Numbered from the stretch's first letter, positions 44,990 to 56,627 are shown. The stretch is 64,000 nt of DNA from Limnephilus marmoratus (GCA_917880885.1 OU862931.1:14395337-14459336); one strand, 5' to 3'. Translations and numbers: made by a program. The notes: generated by a model not told the origin, from the letters alone.

Positions 44990-46414
44990 ATGGAGGAGGA
45001 TTTCCCTCCTGTACCCCTTACAAAGCCCCCAGATCCCCCTCCTGACCCTCCAGATGGAGACATTTCAGATAAAATAGACTTTTCAGAACATTCAAACATT
45101 TCAGACAATGAATCTGTCATCCTAACCTCAATTAAAAAAAGAAAATTTAGTCCCCTTTCCCCAAAAAAACATGATTCGCCTTTGTCTTCTCAGTCCCCTC
45201 CAGCTCTTCCTCAACCTCCTCCAACAATCTTTTACTCTACTCATTCCCGTGGCCCCTACATTGTATATGCGCAAAAAACTGAACAAGGTAAAACCATCCA
45301 TCCTCTTGAATTTGGTAAATTTCTTTCAAATAACAAGAACCTTTCGATTAAACCTGGAGGTGTTAAAGCCGAGGGTCGCTTCCGAATCTCTGTTGAATTC
45401 CTGTCAGGTTCAGCCGCCAACAACTTTATCAAAAATATATTTATTTCATCTAATTCTAAATTCAAGGCGTACATCCCAACTTTCAATGTCACTCGAATGG
45501 GCCTGGTCAGGGGTATCTCGACCGATCTGTCCATTCCAGAAATCCTATCCTCACTTTCAACCCCCCAACATATCGGCAATCCCATAAAAGCCAGGAGGCT
45601 AAATTATAAGGACACCTCTGAGGGCATCGTTTCCTGGAAGCCCTCCCAATCTGTCGTCATCACATTCGAAGGACAATCTCTTCCCTCCCATATTTATTTA
45701 TTTTTCAACTCCTTACCAGTTGAAATGTACACTTATCCCACCACTCAATGTTTCAACTGCTGCCGTTTTGGTCATACCAAAGCTGCATGCAGATCCCCTC
45801 CCAGATGTTTCAAATGTGGAGAAAACCACTCGGCTGACCAATGTTCTTCTCTCTCTTCACCTAAATGTTTTAACTGCTTAGGCGCTCATTCCGCCATTAA
45901 CTCTTCTTGCCCCGAACAATCTCGCCAAAAAAATATAAAAATTTCTATGGCCTCTGAGAACTTGTCTTTTCTGCAGGCTTCTAAATTATTCCCGCCTGTC
46001 AAAAAATCATTTTCCGAGGTTTTAGCCAGTAACTCTTCATCCAACCCTCTCGCTACCTCCTCAACATCTTCCCGTTCAACAAAATTCACATACAAAAACC
46101 CTATCTCTAAACAGGCTCGTGGATACGATCAGCAACAACACAACTCACTTCTCTTAAATCCCAATGGTTCTCCTCTTTCACACGCCACAAATGGGTGCGC
46201 AAACAATTATAATTCATCTTCAACAAACTATCAAAAGCTTTCTGAACAACTCTCCCAAGATAATTCTTCATTTATTCAAACTCTTATTATGCTTCTAATT
46301 GACCTAATTTCTTCTCAAACTAATCTACCGTCCAACGCTGCTTCTATTATTTCCACATTAAAATCATTTATTCAAAATGGCTCTTCAAGATGTCAGAATT
46401 CTTCAGTGGAATAG
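44990..46414 (+). CDS. LINE ORF1, nucleic-acid-binding Gag-like protein
   Basis: 474 residues. The N-terminal 90 residues are rich in Pro and Ser (PPVPLTKPPDPPPDPPDGD). A globular middle part (about 95-250) resembles the RRM-like region of insect LINE ORF1 proteins. Three Cys/His knuckles follow at about 253-310: CX2CX4HX4C (CFNCCRFGHTKAAC), CX2CX3HX4C (CFKCGENHSADQC) and a third CFNC..H..C. The tail is Ser/Asn-rich. It would coat LINE RNA in a ribonucleoprotein. ORF2 starts 38 nt before its end in another frame, so ORF2 translation likely depends on reinitiation or frameshift. Intact. Confidence 0.9.
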   Translation: MEEDFPPVPLTKPPDPPPDPPDGDISDKIDFSEHSNISDNESVILTSIKKRKFSPLSPKKHDSPLSSQSPPALPQPPPTIFYSTHSRGPYIVYAQKTEQGKTIHPLEFGKFLSNNKNLSIKPGGVKAEGRFRISVEFLSGSAANNFIKNIFISSNSKFKAYIPTFNVTRMGLVRGISTDLSIPEILSSLSTPQHIGNPIKARRLNYKDTSEGIVSWKPSQSVVITFEGQSLPSHIYLFFNSLPVEMYTYPTTQCFNCCRFGHTKAACRSPPRCFKCGENHSADQCSSLSSPKCFNCLGAHSAINSSCPEQSRQKNIKISMASENLSFLQASKLFPPVKKSFSEVLASNSSSNPLATSSTSSRSTKFTYKNPISKQARGYDQQQHNSLLLNPNGSPLSHATNGCANNYNSSSTNYQKLSEQLSQDNSSFIQTLIMLLIDLISSQTNLPSNAASIISTLKSFIQNGSSRCQNSSVE

Positions 46415-49364
46415 CCGCAGTGCTATTTCTAACAAATCAAACCTTCTTAACCTATTAAATTCAAACCTTGTTTCTGTGGCTGCTGTCTCGGAGACATGGT
46501 TTACTCCATCCACCCACTTTAATGTGGGAGGGTACTCCTGTCTCCGCGATGATCGCCCGGAAGGTACGGGCGGTGGTGCTGCCCTTTTTATTAAAAAATC
46601 CCTTCCGTTTTTCCCAATAAATAATATCAAACCCCCCAATGCTGACTTTCAAATGGTTGCAGCTAAAATAAAGGACACTTCCTTTGTTTCTATCTATCTT
46701 CCCCCAACATCGCACTTCAATAAACAAGCGTGGTTGCAAATTGTCCGTCAACTAAGCCCTCCTTTCCATTTATTGGGTGATTTTAATGCCCATTCCCCCG
46801 TCTGGGGTTCTGCTTTCTGTGATCGAGACGGTCGAAGTGTGATGGATTTCCTAGATGAATCCAACCTTTTTCTTTTGAATGACGGATCTCCTACTAGAAT
46901 CTCTCGCCCCAACACAAACCCCAGTGCAGTGGATCTCTCCATATGCTCTATTAATCTGGCACCTCTCTCCTCGTGGGTGGTGTCCCCCGACCCCTGCTCC
47001 AGTGATCATTTCCCGATCACCATCACTTATCAAACTTCTTTCCATTCAGACAAGGCCCATATTTTGACAAAGATTAAAACAAAACACACCAAATGGGACG
47101 AATTTAACTCACATATGGATAAGTTTATACAAAATTTATCCTATACCGATACATTATCTGTCAAAGATGACTACGATAACTTCAAATCAATGCTCGTAAC
47201 TGCAATCAATAAATCAAATCCTCCCCCTAAAACCAAATCTCTCAAAAAACTCCCTCCATCTCCCTGGTGGGATGAGGAATGTTCCAAAGTAGTGAGAATT
47301 CGGAAAGCTAAATCTCTTTCCTATCGTCACAATATGACTATGGAGAACTATCTCATATACAAAAATGCCGAAGCCAATGCCAAAAGGGTATTGAGGTCAA
47401 AAAAAAAATCCGGGTGGTACAACTTCTGCAGTTCAGTATCTCCGAACACTCCAATTTCGGAAGTTTGGTCTATGATTCGAAGATTTCGATCCTCCTTCAG
47501 TCCAACATCTCCTCGAGCTTCTCATTCTAAATGGATAGACGAGTTCTTGGACAAAATTGCCCCCCCTTCTGTACCTAACTTAGATGAAATAACTCCAATC
47601 CACAACATTCCTATGTCTGATCATTGGCTTGACTCTCCATTCACTTTAATTGAATTAAAAAATTGTTTATCAACAGTCAAGGACTCATCTCCAGGCAGAG
47701 ATGGTATACCTTATAGCATTATCAAAAATAGTTATGATAATGTTCTAAATCACTTTTTAAGCATCTTAAATATAATCTACCAGACTGGCATAATATCTGA
47801 TGACTGGAGTTCTCAAATAATCATCCCAATTCTAAAATTAAACAAATCACCCAATTCTGGATCCAACTATAGGCCAATTGCTCTTTCATCCACCCTTAGT
47901 AAAATTTATGAAAAATTAATTAAAAACCGGTTAGAATTTTTTGTCGAGAGTAATCATCTTCTCTCTCCATCCCAATTTGGATTTAGGAAAAAGAAATCTA
48001 CACAAGATAACCTCGCCATCATCAGCACTGATATTAATTTATCCATTTCTAACAAGGAAGTATGTCTTGCAGTCTTTATAGACATAGAAGGCGCCTTTGA
48101 CAATGTTTCCATCCCAATTCTTAAAAAAAAACTTTTAGGCCTTGGCTTACCCCTCATGTTTGTCCAATCTATTATTAATCTTTTTCTCGATAGGAAAATT
48201 TTCATTGAGCTACCAGATGTTACTCCTCAGAGTAGGTCAATTTGGAAGGGTTTACCCCAAGGCGATGTATTATCCCCCTTGCTGTATAATATATACACGC
48301 ACGATATGCATGTCACCATTCCCCCTCAAGTAAAAGTTGTTGAGTTCGCAGATGACATAGCTTTCTTCTTATCATCCAAAATCATTCCTTCCGCCGTCAA
48401 ATATCTTAATGAAGCCATGGATGCCCTTTGCACATGGCTTACTTTAAATGGTCTTGAACTTTCAGTACAAAAGAGTCGGTGTGTTACCTTCTCAAATCGT
48501 CATAATAACCCCCCTGTTCAAATTTTATTTAAAAACTCTCCAATCCCCAATGCTTCCGAAGTAAAATTTTTGGGAGTAACATTTGATAGGAAACTTAAAT
48601 GGTCTTCCCACATTAATAATATAGTTACTAAATGTGAAAAAAATTTAAATATTATCAGATCATTGACTGGCGTTTGGTGGGGTGCTCATCCTATCTGCAT
48701 TAAGTTGCTCTACAATGCACTTATTCGAAGTCATCTCGACTATGCCTGCCCACTTTTTAGTACTGCATCCAAAAATGCACTCAGTAAATTAGACAAAATT
48801 CAATCTAAGTCATTGCGAATAATAACTGGCGCGATGCAATCGTCGCCCATCAATTCCCTTCAAGTAGAATGTTCTGATCCTCCTCTTTATTTAAGGCGTC
48901 AATTATTTTCTGACAAATTTGTTCTTAAATGTTTAAATTCTAAAAGTCATCAGATTATTCCCAGAGTCTCGTTGTTCAACGACTCAACACATTCATCTAC
49001 AATCAGAGCTCGAACTAAACCTCTCCCTGCCATCTGTAAAAATTTTCGCTCTCTCTCAGAGCTTCAAATTATCAAAAATGATCTTCTTCCTTTGTACAAA
49101 TTAAAATATAGTCACGTCACCCTATCCCCAACGATTTTAGAAGGGATCGGCATCCTTAAAAGTCATTCCAATCTCCCAGCCCGTACTGTCAATAATATGT
49201 TCAATGACATTATTTCTTCTAAATGGCCCAACTCTTCTCTTTTATTTACTGATGGCTCCAAATCTCCGGACTCTCCTAACTGTGGTATTGGTATTAACGT
49301 TTACCACAATAATTCTAATGAAAGAATATTTTTTATTATTTTTATTGTAAAACTAACGTTTTAA
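46377..49364 (+). CDS. LINE ORF2, endonuclease and reverse transcriptase (N-terminal part, cut by insertion)
   Basis: 995 codons as read, the last 11 from inserted sequence. AP-like endonuclease motifs: ILQWNSRSA near the start, SETWF, GDFNAHSPVWGS and SSDHFPI (about residue 215). The reverse transcriptase has the FADD box at about 657-660, preceded by GLPQGDVLSPLLYNIY and followed by FLGVTFDRKLKW. RNase H begins at about 956 (LLFTDGSK, first catalytic Asp) and is then broken at 49332. The frame continues correctly at 58064. EN and RT are intact; the truncated protein would lack most of RNase H and the terminal zinc motif. RNase H places the element near the I group. Confidence 0.92.
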   Translation: MALQDVRILQWNSRSAISNKSNLLNLLNSNLVSVAAVSETWFTPSTHFNVGGYSCLRDDRPEGTGGGAALFIKKSLPFFPINNIKPPNADFQMVAAKIKDTSFVSIYLPPTSHFNKQAWLQIVRQLSPPFHLLGDFNAHSPVWGSAFCDRDGRSVMDFLDESNLFLLNDGSPTRISRPNTNPSAVDLSICSINLAPLSSWVVSPDPCSSDHFPITITYQTSFHSDKAHILTKIKTKHTKWDEFNSHMDKFIQNLSYTDTLSVKDDYDNFKSMLVTAINKSNPPPKTKSLKKLPPSPWWDEECSKVVRIRKAKSLSYRHNMTMENYLIYKNAEANAKRVLRSKKKSGWYNFCSSVSPNTPISEVWSMIRRFRSSFSPTSPRASHSKWIDEFLDKIAPPSVPNLDEITPIHNIPMSDHWLDSPFTLIELKNCLSTVKDSSPGRDGIPYSIIKNSYDNVLNHFLSILNIIYQTGIISDDWSSQIIIPILKLNKSPNSGSNYRPIALSSTLSKIYEKLIKNRLEFFVESNHLLSPSQFGFRKKKSTQDNLAIISTDINLSISNKEVCLAVFIDIEGAFDNVSIPILKKKLLGLGLPLMFVQSIINLFLDRKIFIELPDVTPQSRSIWKGLPQGDVLSPLLYNIYTHDMHVTIPPQVKVVEFADDIAFFLSSKIIPSAVKYLNEAMDALCTWLTLNGLELSVQKSRCVTFSNRHNNPPVQILFKNSPIPNASEVKFLGVTFDRKLKWSSHINNIVTKCEKNLNIIRSLTGVWWGAHPICIKLLYNALIRSHLDYACPLFSTASKNALSKLDKIQSKSLRIITGAMQSSPINSLQVECSDPPLYLRRQLFSDKFVLKCLNSKSHQIIPRVSLFNDSTHSSTIRARTKPLPAICKNFRSLSELQIIKNDLLPLYKLKYSHVTLSPTILEGIGILKSHSNLPARTVNNMFNDIISSKWPNSSLLFTDGSKSPDSPNCGIGINVYHNNSNERIFFIIFIVKLTF

Positions 49365-49469
49365 GACAAGATTTTTTATGCATAGCACAAAGGGTAACAA
49401 TTATTATAAGCAATAATTATCAGCCTGAAACACTCATCCACATTGAAAAATCTTCCGAGAAAAGATACA

Positions 49470-49543
49470 TGACGCCAACGGGACTTGAACCCGTGTCCTC
49501 TCGATTGCCGGTCGATTGCTCTTGACCACTGAGCTATGGCGGC
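49470..49543 (-). tRNA. tRNA-like gene L1
   Basis: Outermost left unit. The 74-nt cloverleaf is the array consensus: acceptor GCCGCCA/TGGCGTC with one mismatch, D stem GCTC/GAGC, anticodon loop CCGGCAA, T arm ACGGG-TTCAAGT-CCCGT, followed on its strand by TGTATCTTTT, a Pol III-type stop. Confidence 0.6.
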
Positions 49544-49883
49544 TTATCTCGTACCCGCCAAATGATTCAATATATGCTAGTGTTTCATTCAACAATTACT
49601 GCTTATTATATTTTTTCCACCTGCAAACAACCAACTTTATTTTTGCGAGAGAAACATTGTAAGTGTTAAGTCCCTCGCTAGGTGGCGTCGAGACAAATTA
49701 TGTCTTCATTTTATTGGGGAAATACTTAAACTTGTCAAATATTAATTATTATTTTTATTGTAAAACTAACGTTTTAAGACAAGATTTTTTTATGCATAGC
49801 ACAAAGGGTAACAATTATTATAAGCAATAATTATCAGCCTGAAACACTCATCCACATTGAAAAATCTTCCGAGAAAAGATACA

Positions 49884-49957
49884 TGACGCCAACGGGACTT
49901 GAACCCGTGTCCTCTCGATTGCCGGTCGATTGCTCTTGACCACTGAGCTATGGCGGC
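49884..49957 (-). tRNA. tRNA-like gene L2
   Basis: Same sequence as L1; mirror partner R9. Confidence 0.6.
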
Positions 49958-50296
49958 TTATCTCGTACCCGCCAAATGATTCAATATATGCTAGTGTTTC
50001 ATTCAACAATTACTGCTTATTATATTTTTTCCACCTGCAAACAACCAACTTTATTTTTGCGAGAGAAACATTGTAAGTGTTAAGTCCCTCGCTAGGTGGC
50101 GTCGAGACAAATTATGTCTTCATTTTATTGGGGAAATACTTAAACTTGTCAAATATTAATTATTATTTTTATTGTAAAACTAACGTTTTAAGACAAGATT
50201 TTTTATGCATAGCACAAAGGGTAACAATTATTATAAGCAATAATTATCAGCCTGAAACACTCATCCACATTGAAAAATCTTCCGAGAAAAGATACA

Positions 50297-50370
50297 TGAC
50301 GCCAACGGGACTTGAACCCGTGTCCTCTCGATTGCCGGTCGATTGCTCTTGACCACTGAGCTATGGCGGC
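50297..50370 (-). tRNA. tRNA-like gene L3
   Basis: Consensus copy; mirror partner R8. Confidence 0.6.
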
Positions 50371-50709
50371 TTATCTCGTACCCGCCAAATGATTCAATAT
50401 ATGCTAGTGTTTCATTCAACAATTACTGCTTATTATATTTTTTCCACCTGCAAACAACCAACTTTATTTTTGCGAGAGAAACATTGTAAGTGTTAAGTCC
50501 CTCGCTAGGTGGCGTCGAGACAAATTATGTCTTCATTTTATTGGGGAAATACTTAAACTTGTCAAATATTAATTATTATTTTTATTGTAAAACTAACGTT
50601 TTAAGACAAGATTTTTTATGCATAGCACAAAGGGTAACAATTATTATAAGCAATAATTATCAGCCTGAAACACTCATCCACATTGAAAAATCTTCCGAGA
50701 AAAGATACA

Positions 50710-50783
50710 TGACGCCAACGGGACTTGAACCCGTGTCCTCTCGATTGCCGGTCGATTGCTCTTGACCACTGAGCTATGGCGGC
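50710..50783 (-). tRNA. tRNA-like gene L4
   Basis: Consensus copy; mirror partner R7. Confidence 0.6.
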
Positions 50784-51122
50784 TTATCTCGTACCCGCCA
50801 AATGATTCAATATATGCTAGTGTTTCATTCAACAATTACTGCTTATTATATTTTTTCCACCTGCAAACAACCAACTTTATTTTTGCGAGAGAAACATTGT
50901 AAGTGTTAAGTCCCTCGCTAGGTGGCGTCGAGACAAATTATGTCTTCATTTTATTGGGGAAATACTTAAACTTGTCAAATATTAATTATTATTTTTATTG
51001 TAAAACTAACGTTTTAAGACAAGATTTTTTATGCATAGCACAAAGGGTAACAATTATTATAAGCAATAATTATCAGCCTGAAACACTCATCCACATTGAA
51101 AAATCTTCCGAGAAAAGATACA

Positions 51123-51196
51123 TGACGCCAACGGGACTTGAACCCGTGTCCTCTCGATTGCCGGTCGATTGCTCTTGACCACTGAGCTATGGCGGC
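51123..51196 (-). tRNA. tRNA-like gene L5
   Basis: Consensus copy; mirror partner R6. Confidence 0.6.
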
Positions 51197-51535
51197 TTAT
51201 CTCGTACCCGCCAAATGATTCAATATATGCTAGTGTTTCATTCAACAATTACTGCTTATTATATTTTTTCCACCTGCAAACAACCAACTTTATTTTTGCG
51301 AGAGAAACATTGTAAGTGTTAAGTCCCTCGCTAGGTGGCGTCGAGACAAATTATGTCTTCATTTTATTGGGGAAATACTTAAACTTGTCAAATATTAATT
51401 ATTATTTTTATTGTAAAACTAACGTTTTAAGACAAGATTTTTTATGCATAGCACAAAGGGTAACAATTATTATAAGCAATAATTATCAGCCTGAAACACT
51501 CATCCACATTGAAAAATCTTCCGAGAAAAGATACA

Positions 51536-51609
51536 TGACGCCAACGGGACTTGAACCCGTGTCCTCTCGATTGCCGGTCGATTGCTCTTGACCACTGAGC
51601 TATGGCGGC
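51536..51609 (-). tRNA. tRNA-like gene L6
   Basis: Consensus copy; mirror partner R5. The spacer beyond it carries the T variant at 51684. Confidence 0.6.
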
Positions 51610-51948
51610 TTATCTCGTACCCGCCAAATGATTCAATATATGCTAGTGTTTCATTCAACAATTACTGCTTATTATATTTTTTCTACCTGCAAACAACCAA
51701 CTTTATTTTTGCGAGAGAAACATTGTAAGTGTTAAGTCCCTCACTAGGTGGCGTCGAGACAAATTATGTCTTCATTTTATTGGGGAAATACTTAAACTTG
51801 TCAAATATTAATTATTATTTTTATTGTAAAACTAACGTTTTAAGACAAGATTTTTTATGCATAGCACAAAGGGTAACAATTATTATAAGCAATAATTATC
51901 AGCCTGAAACACTCATCCACATTGAAAAATCTTCAGAGAAAAGATACA

Positions 51949-52022
51949 TGACGCCAACGGGACTTGAACCCGTGTCCTCTCGATTGCCGGTCGATTGCTC
52001 TTGACCACTGAGCTATGGCGGC
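51949..52022 (-). tRNA. tRNA-like gene L7
   Basis: Consensus tRNA; the trailer has the A variant at 51935, mirrored next to R4 at 54650. Confidence 0.6.
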
Positions 52023-52361
52023 TTATCTCGTACCCGCCAAATGATTCAATATATGCTAGTGTTTCATTCAACAATTACTGCTTATTATATTTTTTCCACC
52101 TGCAAACAACCAACTTTATTTTTGCGAGAGAAACATTGTAAGTGTTAAGTCCCTCGCTAGGTGGCGTCGAGACAAATTATGTCTTCATTTTATTGGGGAA
52201 ATACTTAAACTTGTCAAATATTAATTATTATTTTTATTGTAAAACTAACGTTTTAAGACAAGATTTTTTATGCATAGCACAAAGGGTAACAATTATTATA
52301 AGCAATAATTATCAGCCTGAAACACTCATCCACATTGAAAAATCTTCCGAGAAAAGATACA

Positions 52362-52435
52362 TGACGCCAACGGGACTTGAACCCGTGTCCTCTCGATTGC
52401 CGGTCGATTGCTCTTGACCACTGAGCTATGGCGGC
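52362..52435 (-). tRNA. tRNA-like gene L8
   Basis: Consensus copy; mirror partner R3. The following spacer has the 8-T run mirrored at about 54074-54082. Confidence 0.6.
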
Positions 52436-52775
52436 TTATCTCGTACCCGCCAAATGATTCAATATATGCTAGTGTTTCATTCAACAATTACTGCTTATTA
52501 TATTTTTTTTCCACCTGCAAACAACCAACTTTATTTTTGCGAGAGAAACATTGTAAGTGTTAAGTCCCTCGCTAGGTGGCGTCGAGACAAATTATGTCTT
52601 CATTTTATTGGGGAAATACTTAAACTTGTCAAATATTAATTATTATTTTTATTGTAAAACTAACGTTTAAGACAAGATTTTTTATGCATAGCACAAAGGG
52701 TAACAATTATTATAAGCAATAATTATCAGCCTGAAACACTCATCCACATTGAAAAATCTTCCGAGAAAAGATACA

Positions 52776-52849
52776 TGACGCCAACGGGACTTGAACCCGT
52801 GTCCTCTCGATTGCCGGTCGATTGCTCTTGACCACTGAGCTATGGCGGC
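52776..52849 (-). tRNA. tRNA-like gene L9
   Basis: Innermost left copy; mirror partner R2. Its spacer lacks one T in ACGTTTAAG (52661-52670), as in the mirror spacer at 53911-53920. Confidence 0.6.
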
Positions 52850-53322
52850 TTATCTCGTACCCGCCAAATGATTCAATATATGCTAGTGTTTCATTCAACA
52901 ATTACTGCTTATTATATTTTTTCCACCTGCAAACAACCAACTTTATTTTTGCGAGAGAAACATTGTAAGTGTTAAGTCCCTCGCTAGGTGGCGTCGAGAC
53001 AAATTATGTCTTCATTTTATTGTTTCAGGCTGATAATTATTGCTTATAATAATTGTTACCCTTTGTGCTATGCATAAAAAATCTTGTCTTAAAACGTTAG
53101 TTTTACAATAAAAATAATAATTAATATTTGACAAGTTTAAGTATTTCCCCAATAAAATGAAGACATAATTTGTCTCGACGCCACCTAGCGAGGGACTTAA
53201 CACTTACAATGTTTCTCTCGCAAAAATAAAGTTGGTTGTTTGCAGGTGGAAAAAATATAATAAGCAGTAATTGTTGAATGAAACACTAGCATATATTGAA
53301 TCATTTGGCGGGTACGAGATAA

Positions 53323-53396
53323 GCCGCCATAGCTCAGTGGTCAAGAGCAATCGACCGGCAATCGAGAGGACACGGGTTCAAGTCCCGTTGGCGTCA
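53323..53396 (+). tRNA. tRNA-like gene R1 (central, unpaired)
   Basis: Consensus copy lying in the 540-bp asymmetric centre; no mirror partner in the left arm. Confidence 0.6.
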
Positions 53397-53735
53397 TGTA
53401 TCTTTTCTCGGAAGATTTTTCAATGTGGATGAGTGTTTCAGGCTGATAATTATTGCTTATAATAATTGTTACCCTTTGTGCTATGCATAAAAAATCTTGT
53501 CTTAAAACGTTAGTTTTACAATAAAAATAATAATTAATATTTGACAAGTTTAAGTATTTCCCCAATAAAATGAAGACATAATTTGTCTCGACGCCACCTA
53601 GCGAGGGACTTAACACTTACAATGTTTCTCTCGCAAAAATAAAGTTGGTTGTTTGCAGGTGGAAAAAATATAATAAGCAGTAATTGTTGAATGAAACACT
53701 AGCATATATTGAATCATTTGGCGGGTACGAGATAA

Positions 53736-53809
53736 GCCGCCATAGCTCAGTGGTCAAGAGCAATCGACCGGCAATCGAGAGGACACGGGTTCAAGTCCCG
53801 TTGGCGTCA
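53736..53809 (+). tRNA. tRNA-like gene R2
   Basis: Mirror of L9. Confidence 0.6.
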
Positions 53810-54149
53810 TGTATCTTTTCTCGGAAGATTTTTCAATGTGGATGAGTGTTTCAGGCTGATAATTATTGCTTATAATAATTGTTACCCTTTGTGCTATGCA
53901 TAAAAAATCTTGTCTTAAACGTTAGTTTTACAATAAAAATAATAATTAATATTTGACAAGTTTAAGTATTTCCCCAATAAAATGAAGACATAATTTGTCT
54001 CGACGCCACCTAGCGAGGGACTTAACACTTACAATGTTTCTCTCGCAAAAATAAAGTTGGTTGTTTGCAGGTGGAAAAAAAATATAATAAGCAGTAATTG
54101 TTGAATGAAACACTAGCATATATTGAATCATTTGGCGGGTACGAGATAA

Positions 54150-54223
54150 GCCGCCATAGCTCAGTGGTCAAGAGCAATCGACCGGCAATCGAGAGGACAC
54201 GGGTTCAAGTCCCGTTGGCGTCA
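54150..54223 (+). tRNA. tRNA-like gene R3
   Basis: Mirror of L8; the 8-A run lies just upstream. Confidence 0.6.
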
Positions 54224-54562
54224 TGTATCTTTTCTCGGAAGATTTTTCAATGTGGATGAGTGTTTCAGGCTGATAATTATTGCTTATAATAATTGTTACC
54301 CTTTGTGCTATGCATAAAAAATCTTGTCTTAAAACGTTAGTTTTACAATAAAAATAATAATTAATATTTGACAAGTTTAAGTATTTCCCCAATAAAATGA
54401 AGACATAATTTGTCTCGACGCCACCTAGCGAGGGACTTAACACTTACAATGTTTCTCTCGCAAAAATAAAGTTGGTTGTTTGCAGGTGGAAAAAATATAA
54501 TAAGCAGTAATTGTTGAATGAAACACTAGCATATATTGAATCATTTGGCGGGTACGAGATAA

Positions 54563-54636
54563 GCCGCCATAGCTCAGTGGTCAAGAGCAATCGACCGGCA
54601 ATCGAGAGGACACGGGTTCAAGTCCCGTTGGCGTCA
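54563..54636 (+). tRNA. tRNA-like gene R4
   Basis: Mirror of L7; the trailer reads TCTCTGAAG instead of TCTCGGAAG. Confidence 0.6.
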
Positions 54637-54975
54637 TGTATCTTTTCTCTGAAGATTTTTCAATGTGGATGAGTGTTTCAGGCTGATAATTATTGCTTAT
54701 AATAATTGTTACCCTTTGTGCTATGCATAAAAAATCTTGTCTTAAAACGTTAGTTTTACAATAAAAATAATAATTAATATTTGACAAGTTTAAGTATTTC
54801 CCCAATAAAATGAAGACATAATTTGTCTCGACGCCACCTAGCGAGGGACTTAACACTTACAATGTTTCTCTCGCAAAAATAAAGTTGGTTGTTTGCAGGT
54901 AGAAAAAATATAATAAGCAGTAATTGTTGAATGAAACACTAGCATATATTGAATCATTTGGCGGGTACGAGATAA

Positions 54976-55049
54976 GCCGCCATAGCTCAGTGGTCAAGAG
55001 CAATCGACCGGCAATCGAGAGGACACGGGTTCAAGTCCCGTTGGCGTCA
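54976..55049 (+). tRNA. tRNA-like gene R5
   Basis: Mirror of L6; the upstream spacer has CAGGTAGAAA (54901) instead of CAGGTGGAAA. Confidence 0.6.
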
Positions 55050-55388
55050 TGTATCTTTTCTCGGAAGATTTTTCAATGTGGATGAGTGTTTCAGGCTGAT
55101 AATTATTGCTTATAATAATTGTTACCCTTTGTGCTATGCATAAAAAATCTTGTCTTAAAACGTTAGTTTTACAATAAAAATAATAATTAATATTTGACAA
55201 GTTTAAGTATTTCCCCAATAAAATGAAGACATAATTTGTCTCGACGCCACCTAGCGAGGGACTTAACACTTACAATGTTTCTCTCGCAAAAATAAAGTTG
55301 GTTGTTTGCAGGTGGAAAAAATATAATAAGCAGTAATTGTTGAATGAAACACTAGCATATATTGAATCATTTGGCGGGTACGAGATAA

Positions 55389-55462
55389 GCCGCCATAGCT
55401 CAGTGGTCAAGAGCAATCGACCGGCAATCGAGAGGACACGGGTTCAAGTCCCGTTGGCGTCA
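55389..55462 (+). tRNA. tRNA-like gene R6
   Basis: Mirror of L5. Confidence 0.6.
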
Positions 55463-55801
55463 TGTATCTTTTCTCGGAAGATTTTTCAATGTGGATGAGT
55501 GTTTCAGGCTGATAATTATTGCTTATAATAATTGTTACCCTTTGTGCTATGCATAAAAAATCTTGTCTTAAAACGTTAGTTTTACAATAAAAATAATAAT
55601 TAATATTTGACAAGTTTAAGTATTTCCCCAATAAAATGAAGACATAATTTGTCTCGACGCCACCTAGCGAGGGACTTAACACTTACAATGTTTCTCTCGC
55701 AAAAATAAAGTTGGTTGTTTGCAGGTGGAAAAAATATAATAAGCAGTAATTGTTGAATGAAACACTAGCATATATTGAATCATTTGGCGGGTACGAGATA
55801 A

Positions 55802-55875
55802 GCCGCCATAGCTCAGTGGTCAAGAGCAATCGACCGGCAATCGAGAGGACACGGGTTCAAGTCCCGTTGGCGTCA
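55802..55875 (+). tRNA. tRNA-like gene R7
   Basis: Mirror of L4. Confidence 0.6.
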
Positions 55876-56214
55876 TGTATCTTTTCTCGGAAGATTTTTC
55901 AATGTGGATGAGTGTTTCAGGCTGATAATTATTGCTTATAATAATTGTTACCCTTTGTGCTATGCATAAAAAATCTTGTCTTAAAACGTTAGTTTTACAA
56001 TAAAAATAATAATTAATATTTGACAAGTTTAAGTATTTCCCCAATAAAATGAAGACATAATTTGTCTCGACGCCACCTAGCGAGGGACTTAACACTTACA
56101 ATGTTTCTCTCGCAAAAATAAAGTTGGTTGTTTGCAGGTGGAAAAAATATAATAAGCAGTAATTGTTGAATGAAACACTAGCATATATTGAATCATTTGG
56201 CGGGTACGAGATAA

Positions 56215-56288
56215 GCCGCCATAGCTCAGTGGTCAAGAGCAATCGACCGGCAATCGAGAGGACACGGGTTCAAGTCCCGTTGGCGTCA
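56215..56288 (+). tRNA. tRNA-like gene R8
   Basis: Mirror of L3; the spacer after it carries TTTTCAGG near 56545. Confidence 0.6.
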
Positions 56289-56627
56289 TGTATCTTTTCT
56301 CGGAAGATTTTTCAATGTGGATGAGTGTTTCAGGCTGATAATTATTGCTTATAATAATTGTTACCCTTTGTGCTATGCATAAAAAATCTTGTCTTAAAAC
56401 GTTAGTTTTACAATAAAAATAATAATTAATATTTGACAAGTTTAAGTATTTCCCCAATAAAATGAAGACATAATTTGTCTCGACGCCACCTAGCGAGGGA
56501 CTTAACACTTACAATGTTTCTCTCGCAAAAATAAAGTTGGTTGTTTTCAGGTGGAAAAAATATAATAAGCAGTAATTGTTGAATGAAACACTAGCATATA
56601 TTGAATCATTTGGCGGGTACGAGATAA

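Larger units (their letters stand above)
49333..53022 (-). repeat. left arm: nine units, tRNA-like gene on minus strand
   Basis: tRNA starts are spaced 413-414 bp. The last unit is cut after GTCTTCATTTTATTG. Arm-private variants: A at 51743, and an extra T near 49796. Confidence 0.95.

Noticed and set aside
49470..49543. Functional tRNA-Ala(GGC)
   Set aside because: C at position 33, acceptor and anticodon-stem mismatches, and an anticodon not used in eukaryotic Ala sets; kept only as tRNA-like.
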